Source: an uncultured Lachnospiraceae bacterium (lineage in GTDB: Bacteria; Bacillota; Clostridia; Lachnospirales; Lachnospiraceae). Taken from it: DNA of 58,084 bases. Both the position numbers and the translations under genes were made by a program. The notes under the pieces are model-generated. The model saw only the letters and a list, made by a program, of their open reading frames with translations. It did no database searches and was not told the origin of the DNA. Positions 7,982-14,726 of this stretch are shown here, piece by piece; positions within the stretch are counted from its first letter, which is position 1, and every line of letters begins with the position of its first letter. The stretch covers positions 1 to 58,084 of the forward strand of contig CATJIO010000115.1 of the NCBI GenBank assembly GCA_949740725.1, in the 5' to 3' direction.

Positions 7982-9700
7982 ATGAAACGCATCATAGTAG
8001 AGTATGAGAAATGTGATGGCTGTAAGAACTGTTCGGCCGCCTGTATGCAGGCCCACCGCACCACAGAGGGCACGATTTACGACCTGGATTTTGCTAGCCC
8101 TGAGAATGAATCCCGGAATTTCATCTTAAAGGACGGGAGGGGGCGCTATAAGCCCTTATTCTGCCGTCACTGCGATGACCCGGAGTGTGTGAAGTCCTGT
8201 ATGAGCGGGGCGCTGAAAAAGGATCCAGAAAGCGGCCATGTGTTTTACGACGAGACACGCTGTGGATCCTGCTTTATGTGCGTGATGAACTGCCCCTTCG
8301 GTGTGTTAAAGCCGGATCAGGTGAGCCGAAGCAAGGTGATCAAATGTGACTTCTGCGTCAACGCAGGAGGCGAGCCTTCCTGTGTGTCTTCCTGCCCCAA
8401 GAAGGCTATCCATGTGGAGGAGGTAGAGGCGGAGGGTATTTTGCCCCAGGCAGAGTCCTCCTCCTCGCCGGAGGGCCGGGCAGACTACATGATTATTGGC
8501 GCCGGCGTGGCCGGGATTGAGGCGGTGAAGGAAATCCGGAAGAGGGATAAGAAAGGCAGTATCTGCATGATTTCCGCGGACACCCAGGTGCATTCCCGCT
8601 GTATGCTTCACAAATATATTGCCGGGGAGCGGGATGAGGCTGGGTTGGACTTTACGGAGGAGGATTTCTTTGACAAGTATCAGGTCCAGTGGATCAGAGG
8701 CCTTAAGGTGATCCAGGTCTGCGCGGATACAAAGGAAGTCTTTCTGGAAAACGGTGAGAAGGCAGGATATTGCAAGCTCCTTTTGGCAAACGGCGCGGAC
8801 AGCTTCATCCCTCCGGTAGGGGAATTGCGCAAGGCCTCCAATGTCTACGGCTTGCGGAACCTTTCCGACGCCCAGGCCATTGTGGCAGAGGCAGAGAAGG
8901 CAGAGCATGTGCTGGTAATTGGATCTGGCCTGGTAGGGCTGGATGCAGCTTACGGTCTGCTGGAGCGGGGGAAGGAGATCACCATCGTGGAGATGGCGGA
9001 TCGGATCCTGCCGGTGCAGTTGGATGCCCATGGGGCCCTGGGATATCAGGAGCGGTTTGAGAAGGCGGGCGTCCGCTTTGTCCTGGGCAGAAAGGCTTCC
9101 CAGGCAGTCTGCGAACCGGATGGGAAGATCCACAAAGTAACCCTGGATAATGGGGAGGAGCTTTCCTGCGACTTGGTGATTGTGGCAGCCGGCGTGCGTC
9201 CCTCAGTGGGATATCTGGATGGCAGCAAGATCGCCTGCGACCGCGGGATTACTGTAGATGAGAGGATGAGGACTTCCATCCAGGATATCTATGCCGCCGG
9301 AGATATTACCGGGCGTTCAGGTATTTGGCCCAATGCCGCCGATCAAGGGCGGATTGCCGGGAGATCCATGTGTGGTTTGAAGGCGGAATACACGGATACC
9401 TATGCCATGAAAAATACCATCAATTTCTTCGGGCTGGAAACGCTCTGCGTAGGGAGAATCCAGGCTGGGGAAGGGGATGAAGTATTGATAAAGGAGGATC
9501 GGAACCAGTATAAGCGGGCTATTGTAAAGGGTGGAAAAGTGGAGGGAATCCTCCTTCAGGGAAATATCGCCAACGCCGGATTTTGGCAGTATTTGATCAA
9601 GAATGCCATCGATATCCGGGGAATACGGGAAAATATCTTTGACATCAGCTATGCAGATTTCTACCATGTAGGGAAAAATGGTGCATACCAGTGGGAATAA
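7982..9700 (+). CDS. CooF-type ferredoxin fused to FAD/NAD(P)H oxidoreductase (FNOR)
   Basis: 572 residues from ATG 7982, chosen for AAGGAGG at 7967-7973; an in-frame GTG at 7973 overlaps that site. Residues 1-150 form a four-cluster ferredoxin module (CDGCKNCSAAC, CRHCDDPECVKSC, CGSCFMCVMNCPFG, CDFCVNAGGEPSCVSSCP) like CooF and DmsB. From about residue 170 comes an FAD domain (MIIGAGVAGIEA), then an NAD-binding motif (VLVIGSGLVGLDAA, about residue 312) and the second FAD motif (DIYAAGDITG), as in NADH oxidase/rubredoxin reductase enzymes. CooF and FNOR are usually separate genes beside cooS; here they are one polypeptide. It likely carries electrons between the CODH and NAD(P). Confidence 0.88.
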   Translation: MKRIIVEYEKCDGCKNCSAACMQAHRTTEGTIYDLDFASPENESRNFILKDGRGRYKPLFCRHCDDPECVKSCMSGALKKDPESGHVFYDETRCGSCFMCVMNCPFGVLKPDQVSRSKVIKCDFCVNAGGEPSCVSSCPKKAIHVEEVEAEGILPQAESSSSPEGRADYMIIGAGVAGIEAVKEIRKRDKKGSICMISADTQVHSRCMLHKYIAGERDEAGLDFTEEDFFDKYQVQWIRGLKVIQVCADTKEVFLENGEKAGYCKLLLANGADSFIPPVGELRKASNVYGLRNLSDAQAIVAEAEKAEHVLVIGSGLVGLDAAYGLLERGKEITIVEMADRILPVQLDAHGALGYQERFEKAGVRFVLGRKASQAVCEPDGKIHKVTLDNGEELSCDLVIVAAGVRPSVGYLDGSKIACDRGITVDERMRTSIQDIYAAGDITGRSGIWPNAADQGRIAGRSMCGLKAEYTDTYAMKNTINFFGLETLCVGRIQAGEGDEVLIKEDRNQYKRAIVKGGKVEGILLQGNIANAGFWQYLIKNAIDIRGIRENIFDISYADFYHVGKNGAYQWE

Positions 9701-9725
9701 AGAGCACATTCAGAAAGGGGATATT

Positions 9726-10730
9726 ATGAGAAAAGGGAGAGCATTGCTTTCGATGGCCGCCATACTGACTGTGTTTTTGCTGTCAGGCTGTATGGTCAGT
9801 GGAAAGGACACCTCTGGCCAGAGCGCCGAAAAGGCAGGAGAAGGGAGCGGCGCCCAGACGGCGGAAGGCTCCTCCAAAATAGAGGAGGACTTTGCCGGGT
9901 TGTCTCTGGGATGGCCGGAAACTGGCTCCCAGGCTGCTCCGTCCCCGGAGCTTTTAGAGGAAGGGGAGCGAATGATCATCTCGGAGGTGGATCTGGATCT
10001 TGAGATCTCCCCTCAGGACACGGTGGACATGGTGGAGAAATTAAAGACACTGGTTGCAGAGCATGGGGGCTATCTGTCGGCGCTGTCCTCCTCCCAGTAT
10101 GATTTCCAGGAGGAAGAAGAGGAGAGCGACGATTCTACGGGTGAGAAGGACGAGGATGGGCTGCCGGCAGACCGAAATGCCACCCTGGGAGAAGAAGAGG
10201 CAGAGGGCAGCGAATATGATCTCAATGATGATTATGGCTATGATGATTATGACTATGATTATTGGGATTATTATTATGGCAGCGCCAGCCACTGGACTGA
10301 GGCAAGTATTCTGATTCCGGAGAACCAGGCGGACGAATTCATCAAGAAGCTGACTCAGGATTATGAAGTGATTGACCGCCTCGATGAGATGGAAGATTAC
10401 ACTACGGTTTATCAGAATCTGGTGGGCCGGATCAAGGCGTTGGAGGAGGAAGAGCAGCGGTTAATCCTCATGCTGGAGGAGGCGAGGCTTTCCGGAAAGG
10501 GCCGCCTTGCTGATGAGGAGAGCGGCTTCCTGGAAAAGATGATGCGGCTGGAAAATAATCTCTGGATGACCAGAGACGAGTTGGATCACTACCGTTATGG
10601 ATCGGTCGAGGATAGCTATTACAGCAGTTATTACAGCAATTACTTTGAGGGCGCCAGCCTGTGGGAATTTGACGAGAGGAGAGGGAAGACGCTGATCGAA
10701 GTAGATATTTACGTGGCAGAGGAGAGATAG
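9726..10730 (+). CDS. DUF4349 lipoprotein with an Asp/Tyr-rich insert
   Basis: 334 residues from ATG 9726 (GAAAGGGG upstream). A type II signal peptide ends in the lipobox LLSGC, so the protein is probably lipid-anchored outside the membrane. It matches DUF4349 in its conserved start (MIISEVDLDLEI), the HWTEASILIPENQADEF segment and the coiled-coil LVGRIKALEEEEQRLILML. Between the halves is a low-complexity acidic insert (about residues 130-180) ending in a run of Asp and Tyr. The C-terminal membrane helix common in DUF4349 proteins is absent, replaced by the lipid anchor. Function unknown. It starts 26 bases after the CooF-FNOR stop and may share its transcript. Confidence 0.8.
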   Translation: MRKGRALLSMAAILTVFLLSGCMVSGKDTSGQSAEKAGEGSGAQTAEGSSKIEEDFAGLSLGWPETGSQAAPSPELLEEGERMIISEVDLDLEISPQDTVDMVEKLKTLVAEHGGYLSALSSSQYDFQEEEEESDDSTGEKDEDGLPADRNATLGEEEAEGSEYDLNDDYGYDDYDYDYWDYYYGSASHWTEASILIPENQADEFIKKLTQDYEVIDRLDEMEDYTTVYQNLVGRIKALEEEEQRLILMLEEARLSGKGRLADEESGFLEKMMRLENNLWMTRDELDHYRYGSVEDSYYSSYYSNYFEGASLWEFDERRGKTLIEVDIYVAEER

Positions 10731-10740
10731 GCAGAACCGG

Positions 10741-10791
10741 AAGAAACCGATGGAATAGATGAATTTTTGTCAGAGCCATCGGTTTCTTTTT
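10741..10791 (+). terminator. Terminator after the DUF4349 lipoprotein gene
   Basis: AAGAAACCGATGG (10741-10753) pairs with CCATCGGTTTCTT (10776-10788), followed by TTT. Confidence 0.85.
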
Positions 10792-10835
10792 GATCTGGCG
10801 GCAGGGCAAAAAGTGAAAATAATCCTGGTCAAATA

Positions 10836-10864
10836 TTGAACATTTTCAGTACATCGGTTAAACT
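10836..10864 (+). promoter_or_regulatory. Promoter of clpS-clpA
   Basis: TTGAAC (10836-10841), 17-base spacer, TAAACT (10859-10864), 48 bases before the clpS start. Confidence 0.6.
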
Positions 10865-10911
10865 ATACAGGAGGATTTACAGGCGAGGAAAGTTAAGAAG
10901 GGAATAATCAC

Positions 10912-11211
10912 ATGGCAGTAAAGGAAAATGTGCAGGAGCATACCAGGGAACGGATCCGCATTCCCAGACAGTACCAGGTCTTAATTTACAATGACGACTT
11001 TACCCCAATGGATTTTGTGGTAGAGGTGCTGGTGCGTATTTTCGATAAAGAGGCAAATCAGGCGGTAACACTGATGATGAGTATCCACAAGGGAAACTAT
11101 GCCGTAGCAGGGGTATATCCCAGGGACATCGCTCAGACCAAGGCCCTGGAGGCAGTTTCCTGGGCCAGGGAAGAGGGGTATCCGCTGAAGGTGGAGGCGG
11201 TCTGTCAGTGA
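10912..11211 (+). CDS. clpS: ClpS, N-end-rule adaptor of the Clp protease
   Basis: 99 residues, the usual length. It has the ClpS core: YNDDFTPMDFVVEVL (substrate-pocket Asn-Asp-Asp), the helix VTLMMSIHKGNYAVAG with the conserved HxxG region, and the C-terminal AREEGYPLKVEAV. ClpS binds proteins with a bulky hydrophobic N-terminal residue and hands them to ClpA. clpA follows 48 bases downstream, with a small hairpin (GGTTTC/GAAACC, 11217-11232) in the gap. Confidence 0.95.
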   Translation: MAVKENVQEHTRERIRIPRQYQVLIYNDDFTPMDFVVEVLVRIFDKEANQAVTLMMSIHKGNYAVAGVYPRDIAQTKALEAVSWAREEGYPLKVEAVCQ

Positions 11212-11259
11212 GCTGCGGTTTCCCTAGAAACCACTCTCGGAAGAATCGAGGAAGAATAA

Positions 11260-13599
11260 ATGGAATTTAGCAAGGATATGGAGAAAGTGATGGAACGGGC
11301 AGCAGGGCTTGCCAGAACAGGCCGGCACCGCTATTTTTTACCGGAGCATATGATCTATGGATTAACCTTTGACGAGGAATTTTCCCAAGAATATGAGGCC
11401 GGAGGCGGCAATGTGGAAAAGCTTCAGGAGGATGTGCTACAATATATCCAACAACAGGCAGGGCAGAGCACAGATGAGGAGGGAGCCAGGCTGACGGGAG
11501 ATACGGAAAAGGTTCTCCGCATGGCGGAGGCCCAGGCCATGACCAGCGGCCGCCCCTTTGTGGATACGGGCCATCTCATGGCGGCTATTCTGCGGTTGGA
11601 GGAGAGTTTTGGGCTTTACTATCTAGCGGTGCAGGGTGTGGATCTGGTAGAGATTTTGGGAAATTTGTCCCGCATCAGCCTGGCCAGGGAGAGGCCGGAA
11701 GAGGCGGGCAGGATAGCCGGGGCCCATGAGCCGGGATCCGAAGGCAGTGACTGGGAGGAAGGGCGCTGGGACGAAAATGGAAATGATGGGCAGAGACGTG
11801 CTGGAGGACAGACTGCTGTCCCGGGCAATGATCGGGAAGGCAGAGATGCCCAAAGAGAGGGCTGGAGACAATTCCTGGAGGATATGAATGAGACTTGCAG
11901 GAAGCAAAAGCCCTTAATCGGCCGTGGAGAGGAGCTGGAGAGAACCATTCAGATCCTCTGCAGAAGGGATAAGAATAATGTGCTTCATGTGGGAGAGCCT
12001 GGGGTGGGCAAGACGGCCCTGGCCTATGGCCTGGCCCGCCAGATTATGGAGAAGCGGGTGCCAGAGCCATTATCTGGAGCCCACTTGTACGCACTGGATC
12101 TGGGTGGGCTGTTGGCGGGAACCCAGTATCGGGGAGATTTTGAGAAGCGGTTTCAAAAGATCATGGCAGGGCTTTCCAGAGAGGAAAAGCCCATTCTATA
12201 TTTGGATGAAATCCATAATATCGTAGGAGCTGGGGCGGTGAATGGAGGCAGCCTAGATGCGGCCAATCTTCTGAAGCCTTATCTGGCTGCCGGTCATATC
12301 CGCTTTATTGGGGCTACTACCTACGAGGAGTACAAGAAGCATTTTTCCGGGAGCAAAAGCCTGGCGCGCCGGTTTCAGAATGTGGACATCAAGGAGCCGG
12401 ATATCCAAGAGACGGTTAAGATACTAAAAGGGTTGAAGTCAGGCTATGAGAAATTCCACGGTGTTAAATACGGCAGAGGCGTATTAGCGCATGCGGTGGA
12501 GGTAAGCAGCCGTTATATCAATGAACGGTTCCTGCCAGATAAGGCCATTGACTTGATCGATGAGGCTGGGGCTTACCGCCGTCTTCACCCTTTACCACAG
12601 AAGAGCCAGACCGTGAGCAAGGATTTGATCAATGAGGTATTGTGGAAAACCTGCAATATTCCGGCAAAGACAGTGGAAAAGGATGACGTGGAGAAGCTGG
12701 CTTCTCTGGAACGGGAGCTTAAGAGTCAGATTTTTGGCCAGGACGAGGCGGTAGACCAGGTCTGCAATGCGGTAAAGTTTTCCAAGGCTGGATTAAATGA
12801 CGAGAATAAGCCCATCGCCAGTTTTCTCTTCGTGGGATCTACCGGAGTGGGCAAGACAGAGTTGGCAAAGGCGTTGGCAGCAGAGATGGGGATTTCCTTT
12901 ATCCGCTATGATATGAGCGAATATGCGGAGAAGCACACGGTGGCAAAGCTGATCGGCGCTCCGGCCGGGTATGTGGGATATGAGGAGGGCGGATTGCTCA
13001 CCGAGGAGATCCGGCGTCATCCCCATGGGGTCCTGCTGCTGGATGAGATAGAGAAGGCTCATCCGGATATCTTTAATGTGCTTTTGCAGGTGATGGATTA
13101 TGCCACCCTTCGGGATAACCAGGGGAGGAAGGCGGATTTTAGGAACATCATCCTGATTATGACCTCCAATGCAGGGGCGAGCCAGATAGGGAAGAGCCAG
13201 ATTGGTTTTGGCAGCAGTGAGAGGAATACGGATGCACTGATGGAGGCGGTAAACCGGATCTTCCAACCAGAGTTTCGAAACCGTTTAAGCCGCATTGTCC
13301 TTTTTCAAAGCATGGACGATGAGATGGCGGGGCAGATTACCGAGAAAAAGCTGAAGGAGCTTAAGGAGAAGCTGGCCCTACGGAAAGTAGAGCTATCCAT
13401 TTCACCGGAGGCGGCAGAATATGTGAGGAGGGCCGGGATCACCAAGGAGTACGGCGCCAGAGAGATCGATCGGGTGATTGACCGGGAGGTGAAGCCTATT
13501 TTTGCGGAGCTTCTCCTCTTCGGACGCCTGAAGCGAGGAGGAAAGTGTGTGCTGGAGGTAAAGGACGGGAAGCTGAGGGTTCAGGAAAAGGTGAGGTAA
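11260..13599 (+). CDS. clpA: ClpA, AAA+ unfoldase of the ClpAP protease
   Basis: 779 residues. An N-terminal Clp_N double repeat (about 1-145) is followed by a poorly conserved Gly/Glu/Arg-rich linker (about 150-210). AAA-1 has Walker A GEPGVGKTA (about residue 245) and Walker B ILYLDEIH. AAA-2 has GSTGVGKTE (about residue 526) and VLLLDEIEKAHP. The loop KSQIGFG (about 648) supplies the IG(F/L) tripeptide that docks on ClpP, so this is a protease-coupled unfoldase. It lacks the long middle domain of ClpC and ClpB, and the adjacent clpS supports ClpA. clpP is not in the window. Confidence 0.93.
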   Translation: MEFSKDMEKVMERAAGLARTGRHRYFLPEHMIYGLTFDEEFSQEYEAGGGNVEKLQEDVLQYIQQQAGQSTDEEGARLTGDTEKVLRMAEAQAMTSGRPFVDTGHLMAAILRLEESFGLYYLAVQGVDLVEILGNLSRISLARERPEEAGRIAGAHEPGSEGSDWEEGRWDENGNDGQRRAGGQTAVPGNDREGRDAQREGWRQFLEDMNETCRKQKPLIGRGEELERTIQILCRRDKNNVLHVGEPGVGKTALAYGLARQIMEKRVPEPLSGAHLYALDLGGLLAGTQYRGDFEKRFQKIMAGLSREEKPILYLDEIHNIVGAGAVNGGSLDAANLLKPYLAAGHIRFIGATTYEEYKKHFSGSKSLARRFQNVDIKEPDIQETVKILKGLKSGYEKFHGVKYGRGVLAHAVEVSSRYINERFLPDKAIDLIDEAGAYRRLHPLPQKSQTVSKDLINEVLWKTCNIPAKTVEKDDVEKLASLERELKSQIFGQDEAVDQVCNAVKFSKAGLNDENKPIASFLFVGSTGVGKTELAKALAAEMGISFIRYDMSEYAEKHTVAKLIGAPAGYVGYEEGGLLTEEIRRHPHGVLLLDEIEKAHPDIFNVLLQVMDYATLRDNQGRKADFRNIILIMTSNAGASQIGKSQIGFGSSERNTDALMEAVNRIFQPEFRNRLSRIVLFQSMDDEMAGQITEKKLKELKEKLALRKVELSISPEAAEYVRRAGITKEYGAREIDRVIDREVKPIFAELLLFGRLKRGGKCVLEVKDGKLRVQEKVR

Positions 13600-13627
13600 A
13601 GGACAGGAGGATTATACGGAGGATAAA

Positions 13628-14317
13628 ATGGTTAAAGAAGGAAAGAGCAAGCGAGGAAGCCGCCTGTTCGGCTATCGGACGGATTATATCGTTTTTGATC
13701 TGGAGACCACCGGGTTGAGCCCAGTGACGGATGACATCATTGAGATCTCGGCGGTAAAGGTGAAAGGGGGAGTGGTGACAGAGACCTTTTCATCCCTTGT
13801 GAATCCGGGGCGGCCTATTCCCAGACAGGCCACCATGGTGAATGGAATCACAGACGAAATGGTGGCTGGAGAACCGGGGCTCCGGGAGGTAATGGATCGG
13901 TTTTTAACGTTTATCGGGAATCAGGTGCTGGTGGGACATAATATTCACAGCTTTGATATGAAATTTTTGTACCAGGCAGTTTCGGAGCTGTATGAGAAGG
14001 AATTGGGAAATGATTACATCGATACCCTCTTTATGGCCAGAAGCTGCGTAAAAGAGCTCTCCCACCACCGTCTGGCGGATCTCGCCAATTATTTCCACAT
14101 CAGTACAGATGGCGCTCATCGGGCGCTGAATGACTGTGTCATGAATCAGAAGTGCTTTGAGGAGATGGGAAAACGGATGCCCGGAGAGGGATCTGCCGGG
14201 ACAGCCGGGAATTGCCCCAGATGTGGCGGGGAGATGGTGAAACGCAGCGGGAGATTTGGAGCCTTCTATGGGTGCAGCAATTTTCCGGAGTGCAGGTATA
14301 CCAGGAATGGAAAATGA
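13628..14317 (+). CDS. DEDDh 3'-5' exonuclease (PolC/DnaQ-type) with C-terminal topoisomerase zinc ribbon
   Basis: 229 residues. The exonuclease motifs are complete: ExoI FDLETTGL, ExoII GHNIHSFDMKFL, ExoIII HRALNDC. This is the epsilon/PolC proofreading fold without any polymerase. The last 35 residues carry CPRCGGEMVKRSG...YGCSNFPECRY, a four-cysteine zinc ribbon of the topoisomerase I type that should bind nucleic acid. It probably trims single-stranded DNA or RNA ends in repair; the precise role is unknown. It starts 28 bases after clpA behind ACGGAGG and probably shares its transcript. Confidence 0.88.
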   Translation: MVKEGKSKRGSRLFGYRTDYIVFDLETTGLSPVTDDIIEISAVKVKGGVVTETFSSLVNPGRPIPRQATMVNGITDEMVAGEPGLREVMDRFLTFIGNQVLVGHNIHSFDMKFLYQAVSELYEKELGNDYIDTLFMARSCVKELSHHRLADLANYFHISTDGAHRALNDCVMNQKCFEEMGKRMPGEGSAGTAGNCPRCGGEMVKRSGRFGAFYGCSNFPECRYTRNGK

Positions 14318-14330
14318 TAGTTATAGAAGT

Positions 14331-14363
14331 AAAGGCAGTTCTCCAGAGAGAGCTGCTTTTTTT
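14331..14363 (+). terminator. Terminator after the clpSA-exonuclease unit
   Basis: AAAGGCAGTTCTC pairs, with one bulge and a G-U pair, with GAGAGCTGCTTT, followed by a seven-T run (14357-14363). Confidence 0.75.
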
Positions 14364-14436
14364 GCGCATGTAAAGAAGAAACTTTGAGAGACGTGCATGA
14401 GAAAAGCGATTGCCGCCCCCATCGTGATCTGGTGCA

Positions 14437-14458
14437 AGAGTCCGGCTTGCCGGACTCT
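14437..14458. repeat. 10-bp perfect inverted repeat
   Basis: AGAGTCCGGC (14437-14446) and GCCGGACTCT (14449-14458) separated by two bases, GC-rich in an otherwise AT-rich gap. No T run follows. It could be a hairpin at the edge of the polysaccharide locus or a small mobile repeat; nothing else identifies it. Confidence 0.5.
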
Positions 14459-14495
14459 CTGCTCGGTGAACATTGTAAAAATATATCCGTTATTT

Positions 14496-14523
14496 TGTCT
14501 CAAAACCTATAGGTTTTGAGACA
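14496..14523. repeat. 28-bp perfect palindrome upstream of the polysaccharide locus
   Basis: A fully self-complementary 28-mer whose half is TGTCTCAAAACCTA, centred between 14509 and 14510. A 14-base piece of it, TCTCAAAACCTATA, recurs at 14625-14638 in the same orientation as the left half, hence inverted relative to the right half. The about 100 bases between carry promoter-like boxes. Protein operator or recombinase site; see findings. Confidence 0.7.
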
Positions 14524-14527
14524 GTCT

Positions 14528-14579
14528 TTGTAAGCAAACAAACTATGCTTATTCTAACACATTGTAATGAATAATTCAA
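14528..14579. promoter_or_regulatory. Overlapping promoter-like boxes inside the inverted-repeat segment
   Basis: On the minus strand TTGAAT (14574-14579), 17-base spacer, TAGAAT (14551-14556) points away from the polysaccharide genes. On the plus strand a weaker TTGTAA (14528-14533), 16-base spacer, TATTCT (14550-14555) points toward them. They share the -10 region. Confidence 0.4.
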
Positions 14580-14593
14580 GAAAATCCCGGATT

Positions 14594-14651
14594 TTATGCA
14601 ACAATATGCACTAGAAAAATTTTATCTCAAAACCTATACATTATGCAACAA
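14594..14651 (+). repeat. Direct repeat TTATGCAACAA plus second copy of TCTCAAAACCTATA
   Basis: TTATGCAACAA occurs at 14594-14604 and again at 14641-14651, bracketing TCTCAAAACCTATA (14625-14638). The rest of the 14364-14726 gap holds no open frame of note. Confidence 0.6.
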
Positions 14652-14726
14652 ACGGCAATAAAGGGGAAAAGAGGTTACTGGGGAACGTCCCAAAAAGGGA
14701 GTGAACAGGAACAATAGAGGAGAACT

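Noticed and set aside
14364-14726. Insertion-sequence remnant in the repeat-rich gap
   Set aside because: No transposase-like frame and no target duplication; the short TTATGCAACAA direct repeats do not flank a terminal inverted repeat pair.
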